Shown: one piece after another, positions 27,034-36,107 of the stretch | Layout: each line of letters opens with the position of its first letter | Position numbering within the stretch: the stretch's first letter is position 1 | DNA from: Euzebya pacifica | GTDB taxonomy: Bacteria > Actinomycetota > Nitriliruptoria > Euzebyales > Euzebyaceae | Assembly (NCBI RefSeq): GCF_003344865.1 | Contig: NZ_CP031165.1 | Coordinates: 4,593,910-4,657,909 of the forward strand | Reading direction: 5' to 3' | Length of the DNA stretch: 64,000 nt | Notes under the pieces: generated by a model | The model's database searches: none | Seen by the model: the letters and a program-made list of their open reading frames with translations, nothing else | What the model was told of the DNA's origin: nothing | Position numbers and translations under genes: made by a program

Positions 27034-28704
27034 ATGGATCGCCCCCGCAGCACCGACGTCACCGACGGCCCCACCAGGGCCCCGGCACGGGCGATGCTCC
27101 GCGCCGTCGGCATGACCGAGGCGGACTTCGACAAGCCCCAGGTCGGCGTGGCGTCGTCCTGGAACGAGGTCACCCCCTGCAACATGCCGCTCAGCCGTCT
27201 TGCCAAGGGTTCCAAGGTCGGCGTCCGCGCCAACGGCGGGTTTCCGATCGAGTTCAACACCGTCGCGGTCTCCGACGGCATCGCGATGGGCCACGAGGGC
27301 ATGCGGACCTCGCTGGTGTCCCGCGAGGTCATCGCCGACTCCGTGGAGACGGTGATGCACGCCGAGCGGTTGGACGGCATGGTCACGTGGGCTGGCTGCG
27401 ACAAGTCCATCCCCGGCATGGCCATGGCCGCGGCACGCATGGACCTTGCGGCGGTCTGCATGTACGGCGGCACGATCATGCCGGGCGAGCTCGACGGCCA
27501 GAAGATCGACATCAAGGACGTCTTCGAGGCGGTCGGTGCCCACGCGGCCGGCACGATCACCGACGAGCGTCTGCACGCCATCGAGTCCAACGCCTGCCCC
27601 GGTGAGGGCTCCTGTGGTGGCATGTACACGGCCAACACGATGGCCAGCGCCCTGGAGGCGATGGGCCTGTCGCTCCCGGGTTCGGCCTCGCCGCCCGCCA
27701 TCGACCCCCGTCGCGCGGCGTTCGCCGAGAAGGCCGGCGCCGCCGTCATGGGACTGCTGGAGAAGGGCATCCGCGCACGCCAGATCATCACCAAGGCCTC
27801 CATCGAGAACGCCATCGCCGTCGTCATGGCGGTCGGCGGGTCGACCAACGCGGTGCTGCACCTGCTGGCGATCGCCCACGAGGCCCGGGTCGAGCTGTCC
27901 CTGGACGACTTCGACCGGATCGGCCGCAAGGTCCCCCACGTCGTGGACTCCAAGCCCCACGGCCGGTTCCTGATGAGCGAGATCGACGCGGCCGGCGGCA
28001 TCCCCGTCGTGATGTCGATGCTGCTGGAGCGCGGCCTGATCGACGGGTCCTGCATGACGGTCACGGGCAGGACGGTGGAGGAGAACCTGTCGGATCTGAC
28101 CGACACGCCGGCCGCCGACGGCAACGTCATCCGCGACCTGGACCACCCGATCAACGTCGACGGTGGCCTCGCGGTCCTGCGCGGGTCGCTGGCCCCGATG
28201 GGCGCGATCGTCAAGATCGCCGGCGTCGACGAGATGGTCTTCGAGGGAACCGCTCGGGTGTTCGACGGCGAGCAGGCCGCCATGGAATACGTGCTGGACG
28301 GCCGCCTGGTCCCCGGTGACTTCATGGTCATCCGCTACGAGGGCCCCAAGGGCGGCCCCGGGATGCGCGAGATGCTCGCCGTGACCGCGGCGGTCAAGGG
28401 TGCCGGTCGTGGCGGCGACGTCGCGCTGGTCACCGACGGTCGGTTCTCCGGGGCCACCCACGGCCTGTCGGTCGGCCACTGCGCCCCCGAGGCCGTCGAC
28501 GGCGGTCCCATCGGGCTGGTCGAGGACGGCGACACCATCCGCCTGGACATCTCCGCCCGCACGATGGACCTGCTGGTGGACGAGGCAACGCTGGAGGCCC
28601 GCCGGGCGACGGTGAAGCACCCCGAGCCCCGCTACACCACCGGTGTGCTGGCCAAGTACGCCAAGCTGGTCAGCGGCGCGGAGTTGGGCGCGGTCACCGG
28701 CTGA
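27034..28704 (+). CDS. ilvD: Dihydroxy-acid dehydratase
   Basis: The 556 residues start at ATG 27034 with AGGAG nearby. IlvD converts 2,3-dihydroxy-isovalerate and 2,3-dihydroxy-3-methylvalerate to the oxo acids of valine and isoleucine synthesis. Cys residues for the Fe-S cluster are found in [13 protein letters not shown], in [17 protein letters not shown], and in [18 protein letters not shown]. The C-terminal region has [19 protein letters not shown], the usual IlvD/Edd signature. Length is normal. Other ilv genes are not adjacent. Confidence 0.97.
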   Translation: MDRPRSTDVTDGPTRAPARAMLRAVGMTEADFDKPQVGVASSWNEVTPCNMPLSRLAKGSKVGVRANGGFPIEFNTVAVSDGIAMGHEGMRTSLVSREVIADSVETVMHAERLDGMVTWAGCDKSIPGMAMAAARMDLAAVCMYGGTIMPGELDGQKIDIKDVFEAVGAHAAGTITDERLHAIESNACPGEGSCGGMYTANTMASALEAMGLSLPGSASPPAIDPRRAAFAEKAGAAVMGLLEKGIRARQIITKASIENAIAVVMAVGGSTNAVLHLLAIAHEARVELSLDDFDRIGRKVPHVVDSKPHGRFLMSEIDAAGGIPVVMSMLLERGLIDGSCMTVTGRTVEENLSDLTDTPAADGNVIRDLDHPINVDGGLAVLRGSLAPMGAIVKIAGVDEMVFEGTARVFDGEQAAMEYVLDGRLVPGDFMVIRYEGPKGGPGMREMLAVTAAVKGAGRGGDVALVTDGRFSGATHGLSVGHCAPEAVDGGPIGLVEDGDTIRLDISARTMDLLVDEATLEARRATVKHPEPRYTTGVLAKYAKLVSGAELGAVTG

Positions 28705-28761
28705 TCGGGCGTCCCGGGCCTGTCGGACCCGCAGGGTTGGGAACGGGGTCGAGGCGTCCAT

Positions 28762-28767
28762 TAGCCT
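28762..28767 (+). promoter_or_regulatory. Probable -10 box (TAGCCT) of the lyase gene
   Basis: TAGCCT lies 34 bp before the start. A weak -35 candidate TTGGGA (28737-28742) is 19 bases upstream. The layout is nearly the same as for the MaoC gene at 48770. Confidence 0.45.
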
Positions 28768-28801
28768 CGGCCCCCAACACCCCGTCCCCACAGGAGCCAC
28801 C

Positions 28802-29725
28802 ATGACCGCCACCGTCCGTCCCCGTCGCACCTGCCTTGCGGTACCGGGATCCAGCACCAAGATGCTGGGCAAGGCCGCAGGGATGGCCGTCGACGAGGTC
28901 TTCCTGGACCTCGAGGACTCCGTGGCTGCCGGTGAGAAAGCGCAGGCGCGCAAGAACGTGATCCAGGCGCTGGAGGAGCAGGACTTCGGCGACAAGACCG
29001 TCGTGGTCCGTGTGAACGCCGTCGACACCCACTTCTGCTACCGCGACCTCGTCGAGGTCGTCGAGGCGGCCGGGCAGCACATCGACTGCATCATGGTCCC
29101 CAAGGTCCAGGAGCCGGGTCAGCTGGAGTTCGTCGACCACATGCTGCGCATGATCGAGCAGCAGGTCGGCATCGAGCACCGCATCGGGCTGGAGGCGCAG
29201 ATCGAGGACGCCGAGGGCCTGACCAACATCGACGACATCGCCATCTGCTCCGAGCGCCTGGAGACCCTCATCCTGGGCCCGGGCGACATGTCGGCGGCGC
29301 TGGGCATGCCATCGACGACCCTGGGCGAGCGCTCCGACACCTACCCCGGTGACATCTGGCACCACGTGCTGATGCGCATCCTCGTCGCGGCGCGGGCGGC
29401 GGGACTGCAGGTCATCGACGGGCCGTACGCCAAGATCAAGGACGACGCCGGCCTCCGCGAGGTCGCCGGCATGGCCAAGGCGTTGGGCTACGACGGCAAG
29501 TGGGTCCTCCACCCCGCCCAGGTCGACATCGTGAACGAGGTCTTCTCCCCCACCCAGGCGGAGTTCGACCACGCCACCGACCTGCTGGCCGCCTACGAGA
29601 AGGCCACCGGCTCCGACGCCCGCGGCGCCGTCATGTTCGGCGACGTGATGATCGACGAGGCCAGCCGCAAGATGGCCGAGGTCATCGCCGGCCGCGGCCA
29701 GGCCGCCGGCATGACCCACAGCTGA
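28802..29725 (+). CDS. HpcH/HpaI-family CoA-ester lyase, malyl-CoA lyase-like
   Basis: The 307 residues start at ATG 28802 after CAGGAGCC. Residues near the start (RRTCLAVPGSSTKML) and the metal-site segments VFLDLEDSVA, RIGLEAQIEDAEGLTNIDDI and LILGPGDMSAALG are those of CitE-like (beta/alpha)8 lyases with Mg2+. The tail MFGDVMIDEASRKMAEVIAG resembles L-malyl-CoA/beta-methylmalyl-CoA lyases more than citrate lyase beta chains. Expected reaction: cleavage of (3S)-malyl-CoA or beta-methylmalyl-CoA into glyoxylate and acetyl- or propionyl-CoA. Two further genes here (43817, 48813) fit the same ethylmalonyl-CoA pathway, which supports this role. It has its own promoter. Confidence 0.8.
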   Translation: MTATVRPRRTCLAVPGSSTKMLGKAAGMAVDEVFLDLEDSVAAGEKAQARKNVIQALEEQDFGDKTVVVRVNAVDTHFCYRDLVEVVEAAGQHIDCIMVPKVQEPGQLEFVDHMLRMIEQQVGIEHRIGLEAQIEDAEGLTNIDDIAICSERLETLILGPGDMSAALGMPSTTLGERSDTYPGDIWHHVLMRILVAARAAGLQVIDGPYAKIKDDAGLREVAGMAKALGYDGKWVLHPAQVDIVNEVFSPTQAEFDHATDLLAAYEKATGSDARGAVMFGDVMIDEASRKMAEVIAGRGQAAGMTHS

Positions 29726-29775
29726 GGCCGCTCCGGCCGGTCGGCGTGCCCCGACCGGCTGGTCCGGCCGTGATC

Positions 29776-30600
29776 CCGTGATGTGCGGCTCGGCCGGGAT
29801 CTCGGCCAAGCTGCACAGACTTCCCGGGTGCAGGTGCAGCTTGGCCGGTCAGCCGGCCAAGCTGCACAATCCCATCGGCCGCGTCGACCGACGGCCGCCC
29901 GGCTGACCTGGCCGCTCCAGCTGGCCACGCCACTCCGGCTGGCCCGCCGCTCCGGCTGGCCCGGCTGGCCCGGCCGTCATGTGCGGCTCGGCCGGAATCT
30001 CGGCCAAGCTGCACAGACTTCCCGAGTGCAGGTGCACCTTGGCCGGCCGGCCGGCCAAGCTGCACAATCCCATCGGCCGCGTCGACCGACGGCCGCTCCG
30101 GCTGGCCACGCCACTCCGGCTGGCCCGGCTGGCCCGGCCGTGATGTGCAGCTCGGCCGGTCACGCGGCTCCGGCTGGCCGGCCGTGATGTGCAGCTCGGC
30201 CGCGATCTCGGCCAAGCTGCACAGACCTCCCGAGAAGAAGTGCAGCTGAGCCGGCCGGCCGGCCGAGCTGCACAAACTCCATCGGCCGAGTCGACCGAAG
30301 GCCCCCCTGATGCCCGCTGGCCCGGCCGGCCGTGATGTGCGGCTCGGCCGGAATCTCGGCCAAGCTGCACAGACTTCCCGGGTGCAGGTGCAGCTGAGCC
30401 GGTCAGCCGGCCAAGCTGCACAATCCCATCGGCCGCGTCGACCGACGGCCGCTCCCGCTGGCCCGCCGCTCCGGCTGGCCCGGCTGGCCCAGCCGTGATG
30501 TGCAGCTCGGCCGGAATCTCGGCCAAGCTGCACAGACCTCCCGAGAAGAGGTGCACCTGACCCGGCCGGCCGGCCGAGCTGCACAACTCCAGCGGCCGCA
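29776..30600. repeat. Array of five two-hairpin repeat units plus one partial unit
   Basis: This fills most of the 950-bp gap between two convergent genes (29726-30676). Each unit begins GTGATGTGCGGCTCGGCC or a close variant (about 29778, 29978, 30184, 30332, 30496; a partial copy at about 30142). It contains a first imperfect hairpin, then a second large one; in unit 1, GTGCAGCTTGGCC (29834-29846) pairs perfectly with GGCCAAGCTGCAC (29855-29867). Two unit types differ in the linker: CTTCCCGGGTGCAGG-like in units 1, 2 and 4, and CCTCCCGAGAAGAAG-like in units 3 and 5. Spacing varies (about 150-206 bp). Open frames across the array only reflect the repeat and do not look coding. Function unknown. 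Confidence 0.9.
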
Positions 30601-30676
30601 CGGTCAGCCGTCAGGGCAGCCCCGGATCAGCGGCCGCCAGGTCAGCCGCCAGGGCAGCCCCGGTCGGCCACGAGGG

Positions 30677-33226
30677 TCAGCCGAAGGACACGTAGACGTC
30701 CGTGGCGCCGTTGGTGTCGGTGGGCAGCAGGTCGCCGAACACCGCGAAGGCCACGAGGCCGTTGTCGGCCACGGCGGCGCTGTCCCCGCCGGCGCAGGTG
30801 AAGTTGGTGTTGTGGGTGCCGTCGGCGGCGACGTCGACCCGCGTCAGCTGCAGCGGCATCGGCGTGACCCGGTAGACGCCGCAGCCGTCGCTCGGGGCGA
30901 TGCCGTCCGGTGCCGTGGTCGACAGGAACGTCACCGCCGTCCCGGCATCGGCGATGTCGGGGCGGGAGGCCGCATCGAGCTGGGTCGTCGCGTCCCCCGT
31001 CGAGGAGATCAGCAGCGTCGACTGGGCGGCACGGTCACGCAGGAACACGTCGGTGCCGCTGCCGCCGGTCCCGGCAAGCCCAGTCGAGGAGCTGGCGAAG
31101 GCCACGAGTCCGCCGTTGGCGTTGGTGCTGACCCGGTCGGCCGGCACCGCACCGTCGCCCTGCACCCCCTGGCCGTCGACGCTGACGATGCGGATGTCGG
31201 TCTGGCCGCTCGCCCGGTCCCAGGTGACGGCGTACACGTCGGACGTGGTCGTCGTGTCGGACTCCACGAGGTCCCGGCGGGCGGAGGTCATGACGATGGT
31301 CGAGCCGTCCGCCGACAGGTCGAGGGCGACGACGTCGGCGTTGGTGAAAGGCTGCCCCGACGACGTCCGGACGACGTCCACCTCCCCCGTTGACAGGTCT
31401 CGGACGAACACGTGCACCGACTGGGTCCCGGTGGGCCCGGCCCCGTTGCCCCGGTACACCGCGAGGGTGCCGTCGTCGGAGATGTCGGCGTGGGCGGGGC
31501 TGCGGACCGGCTCGCCCTGGGCGTCGATCGACAGCAGCGTGGTGGTGCCCGACTGCAGGTCGCGGAGGTAGGCGTTGGTGCCGTTGACGCCGGCTGCCAC
31601 GGGGTCCAGCCCGGCGTCTGCGGAGCTGAACACGGCCCATCGGGCATCGCCACTCAGGCGTGGGCGGACCTCTTCGGACACCGCGAGGTTGCCCTGTGCC
31701 GGGGTGCCGTCGGGACGGATGTCGAGGAGTTCGAGGGCCTGGGCCTGCACGTAGCTGTGCATCGGGCCCGGGGCGGCGAGGCCGCCGGGGCCGCCGCCGG
31801 ACACGAAGGCCACCGCACCTGCGCTTGCCGCCACGTCCGGGAGCGTTCCGCCCACGGCGGTGCCATCCGTACCGGCCGACACCAACTGCAGGGTCGAGGT
31901 CGGCGCACCGAAGGTGTAGGTGGCGCGTTCGGTCTGGGTCAGGCCGTCGCCACGGTCGATGGTCACGACCAGCTCGCAGGCCGATCCCTGGGGCGATGCG
32001 GTCAGCTCGACGACGCCGTCGTCAGCGAGCGGGAACGGTGCGCCGTCCACGCACGACCCGCCGGAGACCGTCGCCGAGGCGGTGCCGACATCGACGAGCA
32101 CGGACGCCCCCGGCGCGGCGGTGGCCCCGGTCGCCGGCGTGAAGGTCACCTCGACACGGGGTGGCAGGCCCAGCTCCACTCGCCCCTCCTCACAGATGTC
32201 GCTGTCGATCACGCACGTCAACCTGATGGCACCGGGGTCCTGGGCGAACGCCGAGGCGCCGGGCCCGCCGGACAGGAACGCCTCGGTCTCGGGCGGCAGG
32301 ACCTCACCGGTGGCCAGCACGATCGGGGCATCGAAGTGGGCGGAGTGCGCCGCAGCGGCGAACCCCCCGGCCCAGGCGTCAGCGGCCTGGCCGTCGACGA
32401 GCGTCACCCGGTCGACGTCAGCGGCGGAGTCCGCGCCGAGCTCCTTGGCGACCTCCACCCCGGTGCCGAACCGGGTCGGACCGGCGATCCGGTCGACCTG
32501 GCCGACCATGGTCGCGACGGCGTCCTCGGTGGCCTGGCTGATGGCGGCCGTCCCACCCATGATCAGGACCCGGTCGAACCCGGCCGTGGCCATGTAGTCA
32601 GCGGTGGCCGGCGTCAGCCGATCGGTCTCGGTCAGCAGGATCGGCCAGCCGTTCTCCGCGGCCATGCCGCCGGCGGCCAGGGAGTCGGCGAACCCCTGTG
32701 TCGGGTCACCGGCATCCGGCGCGGGGAAGGCCCGGGCGAGGATGGCCGTGGAGGTCGCCGGGCCGTCCTCGGCGATGGCGATGGCCGTCTCGAAGCGGGA
32801 CGCCCCCTGGCGTCGATCGACGGTGTAGCCCGCCGCGGACAGCTGTTCGGCCACGGCTGGCTGCACGGCGTTCTCGCCACCGAGCAGCGTCACCCGGGAC
32901 GGACCCACGCGGGCCAGCTCGTCCAGCACCAGGTCGGGGACGGGACCGGCCGGCGGGACGAGCAGCAGGGGGCTGTCGCCCTGCAGCACCCCGGAGGTCA
33001 TGGAGTCCACGAAGACGTCGTCCCGTCCGATCAGCACCCGAGTCGACGCGAGCGGCGTGGACTGCGACAACGACACGGCGACCTCGACGTTGCTGAGCGC
33101 CTCCCCCTCCTTGATGACGTAGAGGGTGTCGGACAGCTCGGTCGCCCCGTCGGCCACAACGGGCAGGCCGAGGAGGAGGAGCAGGCAGGACACGAGGGCG
33201 ATCCGGAGGAGCTGCGGGGCGTTCAT
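30677..33226 (-). CDS. Secreted CWB2-repeat protein with C-terminal beta-propeller
   Basis: The 849 residues start at ATG 33226 (MNAPQLLRIALVSCLLLLLG, a signal peptide). Cell-wall-binding type 2 repeats fill about residues 60-330, seen as RVTLLGGENAVQPAVAEQL, RRQGASRFETAIAIA, RVLIMGGTAAISQATEDAV and RIAGPTRFGTGVEVAKEL. A Cys-containing beta-rich linker follows. From about 440 there are repeated blades of the TolB/WD type (RPRLSGDARWAVFSS, HADISDDGTLAVYRG, ALDLSADGSTIVMTS, RPDIADAGTAVTFLS). CWB2 repeats attach proteins to wall polymers; the propeller may bind a ligand. A lytic transglycosylase gene lies just upstream on the same strand. Confidence 0.9.
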   Translation of the reverse strand: MNAPQLLRIALVSCLLLLLGLPVVADGATELSDTLYVIKEGEALSNVEVAVSLSQSTPLASTRVLIGRDDVFVDSMTSGVLQGDSPLLLVPPAGPVPDLVLDELARVGPSRVTLLGGENAVQPAVAEQLSAAGYTVDRRQGASRFETAIAIAEDGPATSTAILARAFPAPDAGDPTQGFADSLAAGGMAAENGWPILLTETDRLTPATADYMATAGFDRVLIMGGTAAISQATEDAVATMVGQVDRIAGPTRFGTGVEVAKELGADSAADVDRVTLVDGQAADAWAGGFAAAAHSAHFDAPIVLATGEVLPPETEAFLSGGPGASAFAQDPGAIRLTCVIDSDICEEGRVELGLPPRVEVTFTPATGATAAPGASVLVDVGTASATVSGGSCVDGAPFPLADDGVVELTASPQGSACELVVTIDRGDGLTQTERATYTFGAPTSTLQLVSAGTDGTAVGGTLPDVAASAGAVAFVSGGGPGGLAAPGPMHSYVQAQALELLDIRPDGTPAQGNLAVSEEVRPRLSGDARWAVFSSADAGLDPVAAGVNGTNAYLRDLQSGTTTLLSIDAQGEPVRSPAHADISDDGTLAVYRGNGAGPTGTQSVHVFVRDLSTGEVDVVRTSSGQPFTNADVVALDLSADGSTIVMTSARRDLVESDTTTTSDVYAVTWDRASGQTDIRIVSVDGQGVQGDGAVPADRVSTNANGGLVAFASSSTGLAGTGGSGTDVFLRDRAAQSTLLISSTGDATTQLDAASRPDIADAGTAVTFLSTTAPDGIAPSDGCGVYRVTPMPLQLTRVDVAADGTHNTNFTCAGGDSAAVADNGLVAFAVFGDLLPTDTNGATDVYVSFG

Positions 33227-33297
33227 CGTCGGCAACCCTATGGGATGGGCACCGCCGTCAGCCCTGCTGTCGTCCTTTCGTCATCCGGCGAGGCGGG

Positions 33298-33942
33298 TCA
33301 GGCCCACGCGCCGGAGCGGTGGCCCTCCAGCTGCTGGTGCAGGTCCATGACCCGGTCCACGTAGCCCGCGGAGGTGCTGCTGACGCCGTCGCGCATCACG
33401 CCCGCCCATCCCTGGTGGTAAGCCGCCAGGGCGTGGGCGACGTCTCCGTCGGCTCGGTCCAGCAGGTGGGCAAGGTAGGCCGCGCCGCCGCGGACGTTGT
33501 CCTGCACGTCGAGCGGATCCAGGTCGTGGCCGACCAGCTCCTCGGCGTGCACGACGGTCGCCGGCATCAGCTGCATGATCCCGACGGCGCCCGCATCGGA
33601 CCGGACGGTGGCACGGAAGGACGACTCGACCCACGCGACCGCCCGCACCAGCGACCGGTCGACCCCGTGTTCCGCCGCCGCCGCGTCGAGGGCGGCCGCA
33701 ACCGGGCCCTCCGTCGCGGCGGCCGGGTGCACGGCTGGACGGTGGGCGAGGGGAACCGCGGGACCCGCCTCGTCCATGGGCTGGGCATCGGCATCGGCGG
33801 AGCTCTCGAACGACACATCCGAGGCGGCGCCGATGCTCCCGAGGGGCCCGGCGAGCAGCCACAGGACGGCAAGCGCTGCGGCGGCGCCGAGGATGGCGGT
33901 GCCGTTGATGCACGCGGTGGGGGTGGTGGTGATGGTCGTCAT
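33298..33942 (-). CDS. Lytic transglycosylase-like protein (SLT domain)
   Basis: The 214 residues start at ATG 33942. An N-terminal hydrophobic stretch (TAILGAAAALAVLWLLAGPL) is a signal or anchor. A Pro/Ala-rich linker follows. The SLT fold is in the last 120 residues: LVRAVAWVESSFRATVRSDA with the catalytic Glu, GAVGIMQLMPATV, DNVRGGAAYLAHLL and ALAAYHQGWAGV. Such enzymes cut peptidoglycan between MurNAc and GlcNAc with 1,6-anhydro formation. It likely shares a transcript with the CWB2 gene 71 bp downstream, linking wall remodelling and wall anchoring. Confidence 0.87.
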   Translation of the reverse strand: MTTITTTPTACINGTAILGAAAALAVLWLLAGPLGSIGAASDVSFESSADADAQPMDEAGPAVPLAHRPAVHPAAATEGPVAAALDAAAAEHGVDRSLVRAVAWVESSFRATVRSDAGAVGIMQLMPATVVHAEELVGHDLDPLDVQDNVRGGAAYLAHLLDRADGDVAHALAAYHQGWAGVMRDGVSSTSAGYVDRVMDLHQQLEGHRSGAWA

Positions 33943-34073
33943 GGGATGAGGTGGAGGGTCTCCGCGGCCAGCCGAACGCCAGCCTGTCGGCCCTTGGACC
34001 CGGAACTCCCCTCGAAGTTGCGGTCCGTCGCCACACCCTTCCCCGGAGCCTCGGCACCCACACCTCGTCCCCC

Positions 34074-34079
34074 TAGACT
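34074..34079 (+). promoter_or_regulatory. Probable -10 box (TAGACT) of the aminotransferase gene
   Basis: TAGACT ends 10 bases before ATG 34090, so transcription would start within a few bases of the codon, giving a leaderless or nearly leaderless message. No Shine-Dalgarno is seen, which agrees. Confidence 0.5.
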
Positions 34080-34089
34080 CTGCGGACAC

Positions 34090-35307
34090 ATGCCCCGACA
34101 GCCACAGCTCACGAGCCGACTGCAGCGTTTCGGCACCACGATCTTCACCGAGATGTCGGCCCTGTCGCTGCGCCACGATGCGGTCAACCTCGGGCAGGGG
34201 TTCCCCGACTTCGATGCCCCGGCGGCGCTTACCGAAGCCGCCCAGCGGGCCATCGGCGAGGGCCGCAACCAGTACGCGCCCGGCAACGGCATCCCGGCGT
34301 TGCGTCGCGCCGTCGCTGAACACGCAGCCCGCCACCACGGGTTGACCTACGACCCAGACACGGAGGTCACCGTCACCACCGGGGCGACGGAGGCCCTGTT
34401 CGCCACCCTCAACGCGCTGTGCGACGTCGGCGACGAGGTCGTCGTCATCGAACCCGCCTTCGATGTCTACCCCGCCGCCGCATCCATGGCCGGGGCGGTC
34501 GTGAAGGGTGTGCCCCTCCGCCCCGACGAGGTCAACGGTGGCTGGCGGCTGGACACCGGGGACCTCGTGGCCGCCACCAGCCGGGCCACCCGGGCGATCA
34601 TCATCAACACACCCATGAACCCCCTCGGCAAGACCTTCTCCGATCAGGAGCTGGAGCTGGTGGTCAAGGTCGCCGGCGCGCTCGATGCGGTGATCATCAG
34701 CGACGAGGTGTACGAACACATGGTCTTCGACGGCCCGCACCGGTCGATCTGCCACGTGCCGGGCGCTCGGGAACGCACCGTGCGGATCTCCTCTGCCGCC
34801 AAGACCTTCTCGGTGACCGGCTGGAAGGTCGGGTGGGCCTGCGCACCCCCCGAGCTGACCGACGCAATCCGGGCGGCGAAGCAGTGGACGACCTTCACGT
34901 CCGGGACGCCGCTGCAGCATGCCGTCGCCGAGGCGCTTGTCTGGGACGACACGTACGTCGAGGACATGGCTGCGGACTACCTGCGGCGCCGGGACCTGCT
35001 GTGCGAGGCCCTGGACCGCATCGGGTTCGGCGTGACCGTGCCGGACGGGACGTTCTTCGTTGCCTGCGACATCCGTCCGCTGGGCTTCGACGACGACATG
35101 GCCTTCTGCAACCGGCTGCCGGAGGCCGTCGGCGTCGGTGCCATCCCGATACAGGTCTTCCACACCGACCCGATGGCCCATACAGGGCTGGCTCGCTTCG
35201 CCTTCTGCAAGACCGACGAGGCCCTGGCCGAGGGCATCGCCCGCCTCGAGGCCGGCCTGCCGAGCATGTCCCGCAACCCGTCCCCCACCTCGTCCCGCAC
35301 CAGCTAG
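34090..35307 (+). CDS. Class I PLP aminotransferase, glutamine transaminase/MtnE-like
   Basis: The 405 residues start MPRQPQLTSRLQRFGTTIFT. Fold-type I features: AVNLGQGFPDFDAP, NQYAPGNGIPALRRAVAEH, TTGATEALFATLNAL, IIINTPMNPLGKTFS, ISDEVYEHMVF (Asp and Tyr for PLP) and the Schiff-base Lys in SSAAKTFSVTGWKVGWA. The N-terminal GQGFPDFD block is common to kynurenine/glutamine transaminase K and YbdL-type methionine aminotransferases. The next gene, 23 bp away, is an omega-amidase-like nitrilase. That pairing is known for glutamine transaminases, where the amidase removes the alpha-ketoglutaramate product. A role in methionine salvage (KMTB to Met) is likely, and mtnA occurs in the window. Confidence 0.87.
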   Translation: MPRQPQLTSRLQRFGTTIFTEMSALSLRHDAVNLGQGFPDFDAPAALTEAAQRAIGEGRNQYAPGNGIPALRRAVAEHAARHHGLTYDPDTEVTVTTGATEALFATLNALCDVGDEVVVIEPAFDVYPAAASMAGAVVKGVPLRPDEVNGGWRLDTGDLVAATSRATRAIIINTPMNPLGKTFSDQELELVVKVAGALDAVIISDEVYEHMVFDGPHRSICHVPGARERTVRISSAAKTFSVTGWKVGWACAPPELTDAIRAAKQWTTFTSGTPLQHAVAEALVWDDTYVEDMAADYLRRRDLLCEALDRIGFGVTVPDGTFFVACDIRPLGFDDDMAFCNRLPEAVGVGAIPIQVFHTDPMAHTGLARFAFCKTDEALAEGIARLEAGLPSMSRNPSPTSSRTS

Positions 35308-35330
35308 CCAGGCCGACCCCGGAGGTTCAC

Positions 35331-36107
35331 ATGCGTGTTGCCGCCATCCAGTCCGACCTCGAGTGGGAGGACCACGAGACCAACCGTCGCCGCCTCGCCG
35401 ACCGCATGTGGGCGGCGGCTGCCGCGGGGGCCCACCTCGTCGTCCTGCCGGAGATGTTCCCGACCGGCTTCTCCATGAACGCCGAGGAGATCGCGGAGGA
35501 CCACGACGGTGAATCCGTGCAGTGGCTGGTCGACCAGGCCAGCACCCACGGCCTGCACGTCTGCGGGTCGATCTCGATGCGCTCCCCCGGCTACGACAAA
35601 CCGACCAACACCCTGGTCGTCGCCGGCCCCGACGGCGAGCTCGGGCGGTACGCAAAGATCCACCCCTTCTCCTTCGCCGGCGAGACCGACCACTACAGCC
35701 CAGGCACGCAGCGGCTGACCCTCCCGATCCCCACCGGCGGCGGCGAGGTCGTCCGCACGACCTTCTTCGTCTGCTACGACCTGCGGTTCGCCGACGACTT
35801 CTGGGAGACCGCCGCCGACACCGACCTGTACGTCGTGGTCGCCAACTGGCCGCGCGCACGCCGCCGCCACTGGACGACGCTGCTGACCGCCCGGGCGATC
35901 GAGAACCAGGCCTACGTCGCCGCCTGCAACCGGGTGGGGACTGACGGCAACGACGTGGAGTACTCGGGCGACTCGATGATCATCGATCCGCTCGGCTACG
36001 CGCTGGCCACAGGCGCCATGACCGACACGATGGTCCTGGCCGACGTCGACCCTGCGACGGTCACCGACGTGCGCACGCGCTTCCCGTTCATGGCTGATCG
36101 TCGCTGA
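35331..36107 (+). CDS. Nitrilase-superfamily amidase, omega-amidase-like (YafV/Nit2 type)
   Basis: The 258 residues start at ATG 35331 after GGAGG. The catalytic triad can be placed: Glu in LVVLPEMFPTGFSM, Lys in GRYAKIHPFSFAGE, Cys in FFVCYDLRFADDFW. The SMNAEEIAE stretch and HPFSFAGE are typical of YafV/Nit2-like enzymes, which hydrolyse alpha-ketoglutaramate or ketosuccinamate to the dicarboxylic acid and ammonia. It lies directly behind the aminotransferase gene, an arrangement that drives transamination from glutamine forward. Its last 20 bp overlap the end of the convergent GGDEF-EAL gene. Confidence 0.88.
   Translation: MRVAAIQSDLEWEDHETNRRRLADRMWAAAAAGAHLVVLPEMFPTGFSMNAEEIAEDHDGESVQWLVDQASTHGLHVCGSISMRSPGYDKPTNTLVVAGPDGELGRYAKIHPFSFAGETDHYSPGTQRLTLPIPTGGGEVVRTTFFVCYDLRFADDFWETAADTDLYVVVANWPRARRRHWTTLLTARAIENQAYVAACNRVGTDGNDVEYSGDSMIIDPLGYALATGAMTDTMVLADVDPATVTDVRTRFPFMADRR

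Noticed and set aside
29776-30600. CRISPR array
   Set aside because: Units are about 90 bp, internally palindromic, of two types and irregularly spaced; the filler between units is itself repetitive, and no cas gene is near.
29783-30601. Several overlapping open frames through the hairpin array with repeated SCTSRP- or AAWPRFRPS-like peptides
   Set aside because: They occur on both strands in several frames and mirror the DNA repeat. No start site or known domain supports a gene.
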